Shown piece by piece: positions 17,703 through 27,189 of a stretch of DNA of 64,000 nt. Source of the DNA: [Clostridium] asparagiforme DSM 15981 (GTDB taxonomy: Bacteria; Bacillota; Clostridia; Lachnospirales; Lachnospiraceae); NCBI GenBank assembly GCA_025149125.1, contig CP102272.1, positions 5,208,001 through 5,272,000 on the forward strand, written 5' to 3'. Position 1 is the stretch's first letter. Every line of letters begins with the position of its first letter. The notes beneath the pieces were generated by a model. It saw only the letters and a program-made list of their open reading frames with translations. It did not search any database and had not been told where the DNA came from. Position numbers and translations under genes: made by a program.

Positions 17703-19016
17703 TCACAGAAAAGTGACATCCCGGTGACAGTAAAATCGCACGGTAAAGCAGGCTCCCCCCTCCGGCAGATTCCTGGCCTCGATAAAACCGCCCTGCAGCT
17801 CGATCACGGACTTGGCCAGGGCCAGACCCAGGCCGACGCCCTTTTCCTGAGTCAGCCGGGAGGCGGGCGTACTGCCGTGCCCCGGCTCCTCCCCCTTCGC
17901 CGCTCCCATTTCGGCCGGCCTCCCATCCCCCACCCCGCTTCCCGGTCTCCCGTCCGGGCTCCTCTTCCCCTGATAAAATCGCCGGAAAATGTAAGGAAGC
18001 TCCTCCGGCGCGAACCCCGGTCCGTTATCCCGGACCGTTATCTCCGTATAAAGCGGATTCTCCTCGTACTCCACGGCGATCCTCCCGCCCTGCGGCGCAT
18101 GGTCGGCGCAGTTTTTAAACAAATTGATAAACGCCTGCGCCGTCCATTCCAGGTCCCCCGAAAATGAAATCCCCGGGTGGTTGGGGATCTCAAGCTCAAT
18201 CTGCCTGCGGCGCAGAACCGGTTCCACCGTCTCCGCGGCCAGTTCCAGCGCCGTGTACACGTCCACCGCCTGTTTTTCCAGCCGGAGCGCGCCGGAATCG
18301 ATCCGGGCAAAGGTCAGAAGCGTTTCCACCAGCCGCTCCAGCCGCTCCGTCTGCCTGCGGATCCGGTTCAGGCCCGGATCATTTTCCGTCTGATCCATCG
18401 CCTGGGCGGTAATGGCGATGGACGTAACGGGCGTTTTGATCTGATGAGCCACATCCGCAAGCCGGTCCGCAAACTCCCGGCGGGCTTTCTCTTCCCGCTC
18501 CGCCGCCAGGCGCAGCGCGGTCACCGTCTTATAAATCTCATCCTGCAGCGGCGAAAAATCGTCCTCCCGCCCATCCAGGAGGCCCGCTCCCTCCTTCCGG
18601 TTGGCCTGCTCCAGATAAGCCGTCAGCTCCCCGATCCGTAGGATTTTCCTCCCGCGCGCTCTGTGCCAGGCCCACCAGAGGATTCCCAGAAACGCTCCCA
18701 ACCCCGCCAGTGTAATCAGGACCGTACCCGGGCCGAAACCGGAGGCCAGCCGGACCGGCTCAAAACCGTAGCTTCTCAAAAGCTCCACTCCTGCCGCCAC
18801 GTCGTCTCCGCCGCTCCCGGCCGCCGCCTTGATCATCCCCACAATCTCCGTCTCATTTCCAGGCCACCGCCGGGTCAGTTGTCCGGCCAGCCGCGCAAAC
18901 TGCCCGTATTGGCGGCCTGCGGCCCAGGCTACATAGGCGCAGGCCGCCAGAACGCCTCCCAGCGCAAAACCGGCGGCAAAACCGGTGGCCGCAAACCGGC
19001 CGGGTGTTCGGCTCAT
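17703..19016 (-). CDS. Sensor histidine kinase of the ABC-linked two-component system
   Basis: 437 aa. Two membrane segments at about 13-32 and 97-117 flank a short (~60-residue) extracytoplasmic loop. His191 is in DVAHQIKTPVTSIAI. The ATPase has LFKNCADHAPQGG, DNGPGFAPEELPYIFRRFYQG and GVGLGLALAKSVIELQGG. A glycine-rich insert (residues ~355-390, PDGRPGSGVGDGRP) lies between the F box and the G2 box and is unusual. It overlaps the regulator stop by 4 nt. The neighbouring transporter may be its target and co-sensor. Confidence 0.93.
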   Translation of the reverse strand: MSRTPGRFAATGFAAGFALGGVLAACAYVAWAAGRQYGQFARLAGQLTRRWPGNETEIVGMIKAAAGSGGDDVAAGVELLRSYGFEPVRLASGFGPGTVLITLAGLGAFLGILWWAWHRARGRKILRIGELTAYLEQANRKEGAGLLDGREDDFSPLQDEIYKTVTALRLAAEREEKARREFADRLADVAHQIKTPVTSIAITAQAMDQTENDPGLNRIRRQTERLERLVETLLTFARIDSGALRLEKQAVDVYTALELAAETVEPVLRRRQIELEIPNHPGISFSGDLEWTAQAFINLFKNCADHAPQGGRIAVEYEENPLYTEITVRDNGPGFAPEELPYIFRRFYQGKRSPDGRPGSGVGDGRPAEMGAAKGEEPGHGSTPASRLTQEKGVGLGLALAKSVIELQGGFIEARNLPEGGACFTVRFYCHRDVTFL

Positions 19017-19690
19017 GTTTCAACCTCCTCCATACAATATCCGAAACTCCTGACGGTGCGGATGCAATCCGGCTGAGGCAGCTTTTCCCGCAGCCGTTTC
19101 ATGGCTACCGTCAAGGTATTGTCATTGACATAATTTCCGCTGCTGTCCCAAATGGACTCCAGCAGGCTCTGCCTGGTGACGGTGCGGTTCTGATTCTGTA
19201 TCAATATCTCCAACAGCCGGTACTCCACCGGACTGACCGGCAGGGGCTGGTCTTCCCAATACACCTTCACCGTCCCGGTATCTAAGGACAGCGGACCACA
19301 GCTTAAGCGGGCCGTCTCCCCCTTGCCCGCCCGTTTCAACAGGGCGCGGATACGCGCGTGGAGCACCGCCAAATCAAAGGGCTTGGAAATATAGTCGTCC
19401 GCTCCGTTCTCAAAGCCCCGCACGATATCGCCGGACTCCCCTCTCACCGTGAGAAAGATCACCGGCAGCTCCTTCCACCGCCCTCGGACCCATCTGCACA
19501 GCTGATCCCCGCTCCCGTCCGGAAGATTCCAGTCAACCAGCGCCAGAGACGGCAGCTTCCGTTCCAGCGCCGCCTTCGCCTCCCCCGCCGTACCCAGCAC
19601 TTCCACATGAAATCCCTTTTTTTGCAGATATTCCCGGACTCCCCAGGCAATATCCTCCTCGTCCTCGATATAATAAATCAAACCGTCCAT
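19013..19690 (-). CDS. OmpR-family response regulator
   Basis: 225 aa from ATG 19690 (MDGLIYYIEDEED), which GGGAGG precedes at suitable spacing; an in-frame upstream start at 19705 is less likely. Asp53 in LALVDWNLPDG is the phosphoacceptor and Lys lies in DDYISKPFDLAVL. The winged helix shows VSPVEYRLLEILIQNQNR and NDNTLTVAMKRLREKL. It starts a four-gene minus-strand set: regulator, kinase, ATPase, permease. Probable activator of the downstream transporter genes. Confidence 0.94.
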   Translation of the reverse strand: MDGLIYYIEDEEDIAWGVREYLQKKGFHVEVLGTAGEAKAALERKLPSLALVDWNLPDGSGDQLCRWVRGRWKELPVIFLTVRGESGDIVRGFENGADDYISKPFDLAVLHARIRALLKRAGKGETARLSCGPLSLDTGTVKVYWEDQPLPVSPVEYRLLEILIQNQNRTVTRQSLLESIWDSSGNYVNDNTLTVAMKRLREKLPQPDCIRTVRSFGYCMEEVET

Positions 19691-19754
19691 TCGATTTCCT
19701 CCCAAACGCTATACCAGCCGTCCGTTTGATTTTCTTCCAAATCCGCGCGCCCCG

Positions 19755-20276
19755 TCACAGGTTTCTGTCTCCGGCGCCCGCAAATCCCGCCCGATACGCG
19801 GGCAGCACATACTTCCATACAATCCCCAGATTGACCAGCCCCAGCGCGCCGAATGCCACGCGGGCCGCCGTCTCTGAAATCCCGAACATGACGATGCCGT
19901 TCATGTCCCCGCCGCCCACGAAACCGCAGAGTACGGACAGGTAAAAGGGATCGTTGAGCAGAAGCAGAATGGTCGCGTAGTAACCAACCGCCTTCACCGC
20001 CTTGCCATGCAGCCGGTTTATCCGCCCGGAAGACAGAACGAGTACATAGGCGATGGCAAGGGAAGCCCCCGCTCCCGCCGCATTAAACGCGGCAAACTGC
20101 AGATCCGACAGCGCCTCCCGGCTGGTAATGGCAATCTGCATGCCCAGCTCCAGAAAACGCACCTCCTGAAACACTCCAAAGGCCATTGCCAGAACCAGGT
20201 GGGCCCCTTCGTGTACCAAATAATAAATTAAAATACCGGCCAAAAGGCCAAAGGTCCTGCGCACCGCTGCCGTCAC
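19755..20276 (-). CDS. Small membrane protein with HEXXH motif (M50-like)
   Basis: 173 aa, mostly hydrophobic with four or five membrane segments. The first contains IYYLVHEGAHLVLAMAFG, an HEXXH zinc-site pattern (His22-Glu23-x-x-His26) inside a helix, as in site-2 proteases. A second motif such as the distal NPDG of classic S2P is not seen, so catalysis is uncertain. Its start overlaps the stop of the HTH gene by 4 nt (ATGA), so regulator and membrane protein are made together. It may be a membrane metalloprotease or a non-enzymatic relative. Confidence 0.6.
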   Translation of the reverse strand: MTAAVRRTFGLLAGILIYYLVHEGAHLVLAMAFGVFQEVRFLELGMQIAITSREALSDLQFAAFNAAGAGASLAIAYVLVLSSGRINRLHGKAVKAVGYYATILLLLNDPFYLSVLCGFVGGGDMNGIVMFGISETAARVAFGALGLVNLGIVWKYVLPAYRAGFAGAGDRNL

Positions 20277-20815
20277 GCTTTTTCCTCCTTCTCAGAGCCG
20301 CCCTTTTGCTCTCCCGCGCAGGGAGCGGACACCACGGAGAGCAGCCTTGGCCTCCGGTTCTCTGCAGCGGGCCGGTTCATATATGTTTGGATCACGTCAA
20401 ACAGCTCCCGGCGGCAGTCCTCGAATTCCTCATCCGCAAGCATCAGGGTATTCACCGAGAGAAACAGCTGGTCCCGGACCGGATCTTGGTTCGGGACCGA
20501 GAAATAGGAACTGAAGCCGGCATAGAGCTTCAGAAGCAGATTCGTCACGGCGCGCTCCGTATTCTCTGCCGGGACTGCAATCTCATCATAGTTTAAGCCG
20601 TACTCCTTCTCGTAAGTCCCGCGGACCTTTTGCTCCCTGACCACATGCAGAATCTGATTTTCACACAAAATCCCCATATGATGATAGATCGTGGAACGCG
20701 GGATATCCGCCAGACCCTCGGCCAGGGCTGCCACCGTCGCGGTCCTGCTCTGCGCGATCATTTGGATGATGCGCATGCGGATCGGATGAAAAATAATCTT
20801 TTCCATGTCTTTCAT
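20273..20815 (-). CDS. Winged-helix transcriptional regulator
   Basis: 180 aa from ATG 20815 (GTG 20827 is also in frame). Residues ~8-75 form an ArsR/PadR-like winged helix: PIRMRIIQMIAQSRTATVA, LADIPRSTIYHHMGILCEN, ILHVVREQKVRGTYEKEYGL. The C-terminal ~100 residues are helical, perhaps for dimerisation. The coupled downstream gene encodes the HEXXH membrane protein, the likely target or partner. Upstream AT-rich DNA (20830-20870) could hold its promoter. Confidence 0.85.
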   Translation of the reverse strand: MKDMEKIIFHPIRMRIIQMIAQSRTATVAALAEGLADIPRSTIYHHMGILCENQILHVVREQKVRGTYEKEYGLNYDEIAVPAENTERAVTNLLLKLYAGFSSYFSVPNQDPVRDQLFLSVNTLMLADEEFEDCRRELFDVIQTYMNRPAAENRRPRLLSVVSAPCAGEQKGGSEKEEKA

Positions 20816-20883
20816 AAAATTAATCACCGCCTATTATTCTATATTTTTATAATATTATAGTTTTTTAGAATAGTCAACCAAAA

Positions 20884-20935
20884 AAATACCCCAAAACCGC
20901 AAAGCGTTTCGCTTGCTGCGGTTTTGAGGTATTGA
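20884..20935 (-). terminator. Rho-independent terminator of rny
   Basis: On the minus strand AATACCTCAAAACCGC pairs with GCGGTTTTGGGGTATT, with an inner GCAAGCG/CGCTTTGC-type stem, and is followed by a run of seven T. It lies 18 nt past the rny stop at 20954. Confidence 0.9.
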
Positions 20936-20953
20936 TCATTTTACTTCGGACAT

Positions 20954-22501
20954 TTACTTGGCGTAATCCGTCACTCTCGACTCACGGATCACGTTCACTT
21001 TGATCTGTCCCGGATATTCCAGTTCGCTCTCGATGCGTTTCGAAATGTCTCTGGCCAGCAATATCATGCCGTCGTCATTGATCTGTTCCGGAACCACCAT
21101 AATTCGAACTTCCCGACCTGCCTGAATGGCAAAAGACTTGTCCACTCCCTTGAAGGAGTTGGTAATATCTTCTAACTGTTTCAATCTGTTTGTATATGTC
21201 TCCAACGTCTCACGCCTTGCACCGGGCCTTGCCGCGGAAATCGTATCCGCAGCCTGCACAATACAGGAAATCAGACTGTTCGGTTCAACATCGCCATGAT
21301 GAGACTCCACCGCGTTGATCACGGTCGCAGACTCCTTGTACTTCTTGCAGAGATCTGCGCCCAGCTGAACATGTGTGCCTTCCATATCATGGTCAACGGA
21401 TTTACCAATGTCATGTAATAAACCGGCACGTTTCGCCAAACGTACATCCACTCCAAGCTCCGCTGCCAGAAGTCCCGACAGCTGTGCAACCTCGATTGAA
21501 TGCTTTAATGCGTTTTGTCCATAGCTTGTTCTAAACTTCATCTTACCAAGCAACTTAATCAGTTCAGGATGAATGCCGTGAATTCCAACCTCGAGACATG
21601 CTGCCTCGCCTTCTTCCCGCATGTTGGTCTCCACTTCTTTTTGTGCTTTTTCTACCATTTCCTCGATTCTGGCCGGATGAATACGCCCGTCCACAATCAA
21701 ACGCTCCAGAGCAATTCTGGCAACTTCTCTACGAATGGGATCAAACCCGGACAACACCACTGCCTCAGGGGTATCGTCGATAATCAATTCCACGCCCGTC
21801 AGGGTCTCAAGGGTACGAATGTTGCGTCCCTCTCGGCCGATGATGCGGCCTTTCATCTCATCATTGGGAAGCTGTACGACGGAAACGGTGGTTTCCGCCA
21901 CATGATCCGCCGCGCACCGCTGAATCGCAGTCACAACCAGATCCCTTGCCTTCTTGTCCGCTTCTTCCTTTGCTTTGTGTTCAAGTTCCTTAATTAACTT
22001 CGCTGTGTCATGTTTTACATCTTCTTCAACAGATTTTAAAAGATATTCTTTTGCCTGTTCGGAGGTCAGACCGGATATCCGCTCCAGTTCCTGTATGCCT
22101 TTTTCATATTGGGCTTCCACTTCTGCACTGCGCTTGCTCAGAACATTTTCTCTTCTGACAAGGTCAGCCTCCTTCTTTTCCAGGGCATCTGCCTTTTTTT
22201 CAACGTTCTCTTCCTTGCTCAATACGCGCTTCTCGTAACGTTGAAGTTCCGCTCTTCTCTCCTTGGTTTCCTTTTCTAATTCATTCTTTGTCTTTAAGGA
22301 TTCTTCCTTGGCTTCCAGGAGAGCTTCTCGCTTCTTTGTCTCCGCAGTTTTTAATGCTTCATCTATTATTTCTCTTGATTTTTCTTCCGCGCTTCCGACT
22401 TTGCTGTCGTACTGCTTCCGTTCGTAGGAACGGGCGGCAAACCAAGCAATAATAGCCATTATTATCCCGACTATCAGTGATGGGACCACTATCTGCAACA
22501 C
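20954..22501 (-). CDS. rny: Ribonuclease Y
   Basis: 515 aa, the usual length. It starts at GTG (22501) after GGAGG with a 7-nt gap. One N-terminal membrane helix (VPSLIVGIIMAIIAWFAA) is followed by ~170 residues of charged coiled coil. The KH domain has GRIIGREGRNIRTLETLTGV and the HD domain has LLHDIGKSVDHDMEGTHVQL with its metal-binding His-Asp. This membrane-anchored endoribonuclease starts decay of many mRNAs in Firmicutes. It is expressed alone, with the terminator at 20884-20935. Confidence 0.97.
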   Translation of the reverse strand: MLQIVVPSLIVGIIMAIIAWFAARSYERKQYDSKVGSAEEKSREIIDEALKTAETKKREALLEAKEESLKTKNELEKETKERRAELQRYEKRVLSKEENVEKKADALEKKEADLVRRENVLSKRSAEVEAQYEKGIQELERISGLTSEQAKEYLLKSVEEDVKHDTAKLIKELEHKAKEEADKKARDLVVTAIQRCAADHVAETTVSVVQLPNDEMKGRIIGREGRNIRTLETLTGVELIIDDTPEAVVLSGFDPIRREVARIALERLIVDGRIHPARIEEMVEKAQKEVETNMREEGEAACLEVGIHGIHPELIKLLGKMKFRTSYGQNALKHSIEVAQLSGLLAAELGVDVRLAKRAGLLHDIGKSVDHDMEGTHVQLGADLCKKYKESATVINAVESHHGDVEPNSLISCIVQAADTISAARPGARRETLETYTNRLKQLEDITNSFKGVDKSFAIQAGREVRIMVVPEQINDDGMILLARDISKRIESELEYPGQIKVNVIRESRVTDYAK

Positions 22502-22651
22502 AGGAGCACCTCCTCTATTTGATTTTCATTGTACGAACTACAACATATTAATTTTATACGTTTTTCAGTATTGTGTCAAGTATATTCACCCTGTTTTCGT
22601 ACAAATCCAGACAATATGAACAAAACCACCGGAGGCCTTCGGAACGGCCCG

Positions 22652-23263
22652 TCACTGGTACTCGTCGCAGATTTCGCCAATCACCCGGCGGATCACCTCG
22701 TAGGAATAGCCCTTACGGCCCAGAAATGCGTACAATTTCTGCAATTCCTCCCGGGAAAGCTCCCCCGGATTGCCCACCTTTTTTTGCACAAGACGGCGGA
22801 CCGTCTCCTCCTCGGGCGGAGCCGCCTCCCGCAGAGCCTGGTCCACCAGCTCGCTGTCCACGCCCTTTTGGCGCAGCTCGTAGGCCAGCTGACGGCGGCT
22901 CTTGCGCGCGCCCCCGTTCTCCACGTAGCGCCTGGCAAAGGCCTCGTCGTCCACATAGCGGTGCTTCTTCAGCAGGGCGATGGTGCGGTCGATCACAGGC
23001 TGGGGGAACCCGTCCTCCTCCAGGCGGCTGCGGATCTGGCTCTCGCTCTTGTCCGAGGCCTTCAGCAGGTCCACGCTGCGCTCCCTGGCCCTGCGGTTTA
23101 ATAGTTCGGTCTCGATCTGCCGGTACAGCTCTTCGGACAGGGTTCCCCCCTCCTCCAGCCCCAGCCGGCCGATCTCCCCCCTGTATAAAACAAAGGCAAA
23201 GCCTTCATCCACAAAGACTTTGCACTTTCGTTTATCCACGGGGACAATGGAAGTGATGGTCAT
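22652..23263 (-). CDS. recX: RecX, regulator of RecA
   Basis: 203 aa from ATG 23263, preceded by GAGAGGAG; an in-frame GTG at 23272 is too close to that site. It shows the three-helix RecX repeats: RARERSVDLLKASDKSESQI, EEDGFPQPVIDRTIALLKK, YVDDEAFARRYVENG, RRQLAYELRQKGVDSELVDQ. RecX binds RecA filaments and tunes recombination and SOS induction. It follows recA by 103 nt in the same direction, a common arrangement, and can be read through from recA. Confidence 0.9.
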   Translation of the reverse strand: MTITSIVPVDKRKCKVFVDEGFAFVLYRGEIGRLGLEEGGTLSEELYRQIETELLNRRARERSVDLLKASDKSESQIRSRLEEDGFPQPVIDRTIALLKKHRYVDDEAFARRYVENGGARKSRRQLAYELRQKGVDSELVDQALREAAPPEEETVRRLVQKKVGNPGELSREELQKLYAFLGRKGYSYEVIRRVIGEICDEYQ

Positions 23264-23366
23264 AGCTTCCACGCTCCTCTCGATTTTACTTGCATATTCC
23301 GGGATTCAGCCCGGCGCCGCGATCCGATGCAACGCCGGGGGAATCCGGCTCTGGTTGTAACCAGGC

Positions 23367-24473
<1,107 letters not shown>

Positions 24474-24487
24474 AGCGTCCTCCAATG

Positions 24488-24543
24488 CGAACAAATGTTC
24501 TTTTTCTAGTTATCATCATAGTATAGTTCCGCAAAAATGTCAA
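24488..24543 (-). promoter_or_regulatory. recA promoter with LexA (SOS) box
   Basis: Minus strand TTGACA (24543-24538), 17 bp, TATGAT (24520-24515). CGAAC-AAAT-GTTCT in the plus direction (24488-24501) matches the Gram-positive LexA box CGAAC-N4-GTTCG with one end mismatch. It falls at about +8 to +21, where LexA would block initiation or clearance. The ATG at 24473 is 15 nt further on. Confidence 0.88.
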
Positions 24544-24748
24544 CCATTAATTTCATCCAGGCATAGGCGCCCCACCTCCCGCTTTCTCTCTGTGGTTTAC
24601 AATTCCTTTTCTGTGAAAATGCGGCGATCTGCGCGCGGATTCAATCAGAAGCATCTCGCGGAAAGAACTTCCGCAGAAGTGTTATTATCATACCATGAAG
24701 CGCCGGGTGATGCAAGCGGGGAGCGGGAAAAATGGATGGAAGTGTGGA

Positions 24749-24813
24749 AAACGGCCCGGATCCCTCATGACGGCTGACATCCGATCAGACCGCACGGGAG
24801 ACCCGGGCCGTTT
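24749..24813 (-). terminator. Terminator downstream of the acyltransferase gene
   Basis: AAACGGCCCGG (24749-24759) pairs perfectly with CCGGGCCGTTT (24803-24813), and GGGATCC-like bases extend the stem inward. It lies 2 nt past the acyltransferase stop. T-rich ends are present on both strands. The remaining gap, 24544-24748, shows no gene I can support. Confidence 0.75.
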
Positions 24814-24814
24814 C

Positions 24815-25870
24815 TTATTGCGCCCCGCGCCCACCTGAGAGCACCCCGTACACCCCCGGCAGAAAACGCCCCAGCAAACGGGACAGCCCATAACTTGCCA
24901 CGGCCATAACTGCGGGCATGACCAGGAAAATGCCCAGGGCCGCGGCGGCATTTCCGCCCAGCACCAGCGCCCCCGCCTTGTTGACCAGACGCACCAGGGC
25001 GAAATGGATGGCGTAGAGAAAGAAATTCTGCTTCATCCAGGTAAAGGCCGCAGGAAGAGGCGCCAGGCTCACGGCCATCCAGGCCGCCGCGGCCATGACA
25101 AAGCGGATCAGCACCGTTTGCAGCGGGTTCTGCCAGAGCGCCATGCCCGGTCTGCCAAACAATACCGCAGCCGTGCCCAGAAAGGCCAGGACCCCCGCGG
25201 CCACGGCCCAGTCCCCGATCCGGCCGCTCTCAACAAATCTCCCCTCCCGTTCCCGGTGCAGGGCCGCCCAGGCCCCCGCGCTGTAATAGAGCAGGGCGTC
25301 CGCGTTCAGAAGCGGGAAATACCGGCCCTTCCAGATCATCAGAGCCAGGGCCGCGAAGGTCAGCGCCGCCACGGCATTTGACCGCATAAGCAGCCAGACA
25401 AGCGGCGCAAGCGCGATCAGCAGAATCAGCTGGAACAGATACCAGAACACGGGATTGTACCCGTAAAACGCCACGGCCCTGACCAGCTGTCCCCCGTCAA
25501 AGGGCACCGCCGTCTTCCCGATCAGGCGGGTGATCGCGGGTATGCGGGTGGCCATAACGTAGGCCATGTAGTAGAGAAAATTCCATAAAAAATAAGGAAT
25601 CAGCACGCTGTGAACGCGGGACTTCCATTTATATAGAAGTTTCTCCCAGGTAAACCGCCGGTAGAACAGATAGGCGGAGACCATGAAGAACCCCGGGACA
25701 GCCATCTGTCCCAGTTGTTCCCCAACGGCCCGCTCAATCCGGTCCACCATGGCGGCCTGCCCGGTCAGCCCCAGAAACAATTCCCCGTTGTAGGAGTGAA
25801 CCCACACCACCAGCATGCTGAATAAAAAGGTTACCCAGTAGATCCTGCTGCGGAATTGTTCTTCGTTCAT
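24815..25870 (-). CDS. Acyltransferase-3 family integral membrane protein
   Basis: 351 aa from ATG 25870, with about ten membrane segments. Typical features are RIYWVTFLFSMLVVWVHSYN (the conserved His of the first helix), MAVPGFFMVSAYLFYRRF, SVLIPYFLWNFLYYMAY and NPVFWYLFQLILLIALAPL. Family members transfer acyl groups to extracellular sugars or lipids. The acceptor cannot be predicted. It stands between recA and prs and is probably its own unit or at the end of prs transcription. Confidence 0.88.
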   Translation of the reverse strand: MNEEQFRSRIYWVTFLFSMLVVWVHSYNGELFLGLTGQAAMVDRIERAVGEQLGQMAVPGFFMVSAYLFYRRFTWEKLLYKWKSRVHSVLIPYFLWNFLYYMAYVMATRIPAITRLIGKTAVPFDGGQLVRAVAFYGYNPVFWYLFQLILLIALAPLVWLLMRSNAVAALTFAALALMIWKGRYFPLLNADALLYYSAGAWAALHREREGRFVESGRIGDWAVAAGVLAFLGTAAVLFGRPGMALWQNPLQTVLIRFVMAAAAWMAVSLAPLPAAFTWMKQNFFLYAIHFALVRLVNKAGALVLGGNAAAALGIFLVMPAVMAVASYGLSRLLGRFLPGVYGVLSGGRGAQ

Positions 25871-25922
25871 AGGCACGATTCCTTTCGGTCTTACTTGCGC
25901 GCTGCGCCGGAAAATACCGGCG

Positions 25923-27101
25923 TCAGCTGCGTCCCTCCCGATACTTCGCCAGCAGCTTGTTGATCCGGTTGGTGGGAGTCAAAAGCTCGCTCAAGGAAGC
26001 GTCGTGGTTTAAATTGTCGATAATAAGCGCGATGTATTTGCTCATATCCACATTGATATAGTACGGCCTCGACAGCAGGTCCGGGGTCTGGTACACCAGA
26101 TTGGTGGTCAGAATCCGGTCGATGATGCCGTTCTCGTAATACTCGTCAAATTTGGCCAGACCGTTGGTGAACAGTCCGAAGGTGGCGCAAATAAACACCT
26201 TTCTGGCCTTTCTGCGCTTCAGCTCCTTGGCCACGTCCTGGACGCTCTCGCCGGAGGAGATCATGTCGTCGATGATCAGCACGTCCTTGCCCTCCACGCT
26301 GGAGCCCAAAAACTCGTGGGCCACGATGGGGTTGCGGCCTCCCACGATCTTGGTGTAGTCCCGGCGTTTGTAAAACATTCCCATATCCAGTCCCAGCATG
26401 TTGGCGAAGTACACGGCGCGGCCGGTTCCGCCCTCGTCCGGGCTGATGACCATCATGTGGTCGCTGTCGATCTGTAAGTCGGTCTCCACCTTAAGCAGGT
26501 ACTTTAAGAACTGGTAAATGGGCTGTACCGTCTCAAATCCCCGCAGCGGGATGGCGTTCTGCACTCTGGGGTCGTGGGCATCGAAGGTGATGATGTTCTC
26601 CACGCCCATGTTGACCAGCTCCCTGAGGGCCAGGGCGCAGTCCAAAGACTCGCGGCCGGAGCGCTTGTGCTGGCGGCTCTCATATAAGAAGGGCATAATC
26701 ACGTTGATCCGGCGGGCTTTGCCTGCGGCGGCGGCGATGATGCGCTTCAAATCCTGGAAATGGTCGTCCGGCGACATATGGTTGATCATGCCGCAGAGGG
26801 AATAGGTCAGACTGTAATTGCACACGTCCACCATAATATACAGATCATCTCCGCGCACCGACTCCGTGATAATCCCCTTGGCCTCACCGGAACCGAACCG
26901 GGGCGTCTTGGCCTCAATGATATAGGACTCTCTCTGGTAGCCGGAAAATGCGATGGTCGATTTGTGCTCGCTCTCCCGCTCATGTCTCCATTCCACCAGA
27001 TACCTGTCCACCTTTTCTCCCAACTCGGAAATACCCTTAAGCGGAATCAGTCCCAGCGGTCCTACCGGTATGGTTTCAATGATCTTTTCCTCGTACAGCA
27101 T
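25923..27101 (-). CDS. prs: Ribose-phosphate pyrophosphokinase, long clostridial form
   Basis: 392 aa, longer than the ~315 of standard PRPP synthase, as in many Lachnospiraceae. The PRPP loop is VLIIDDMISSGESVQDVAKEL. Other conserved parts are NVIMPFLYESRQHKRSGRES, ITFDAHDPRVQNAIPLRGFE and VISPDEGGTGRAVYFANML. It makes 5-phosphoribosyl diphosphate for nucleotide, His and Trp synthesis. An 88-nt gap separates it from the upstream dnaC-like gene. Confidence 0.93.
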   Translation of the reverse strand: MLYEEKIIETIPVGPLGLIPLKGISELGEKVDRYLVEWRHERESEHKSTIAFSGYQRESYIIEAKTPRFGSGEAKGIITESVRGDDLYIMVDVCNYSLTYSLCGMINHMSPDDHFQDLKRIIAAAAGKARRINVIMPFLYESRQHKRSGRESLDCALALRELVNMGVENIITFDAHDPRVQNAIPLRGFETVQPIYQFLKYLLKVETDLQIDSDHMMVISPDEGGTGRAVYFANMLGLDMGMFYKRRDYTKIVGGRNPIVAHEFLGSSVEGKDVLIIDDMISSGESVQDVAKELKRRKARKVFICATFGLFTNGLAKFDEYYENGIIDRILTTNLVYQTPDLLSRPYYINVDMSKYIALIIDNLNHDASLSELLTPTNRINKLLAKYREGRS

Positions 27102-27189
27102 GTGTTTTTATCCTCCTGTTTGTTGTGAACATATCATTTATACATCATGGGCGTGTTTTCGTCAAGCCATTCCCGCCCTTTTAAACTTT

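Noticed and set aside
22573..23256. Long plus-strand open frames over recX, recA and the transport genes
   Set aside because: They lie antisense to well-supported genes, have Pro/Arg- or Gly-rich composition typical of GC-rich antisense frames, and lack ribosome sites.
24474..24494. Longer RecA N-terminus starting at TTG 24494
   Set aside because: No ribosome site for that codon and it overlaps the LexA box; ATG 24473 has GGAGG 5 nt upstream.
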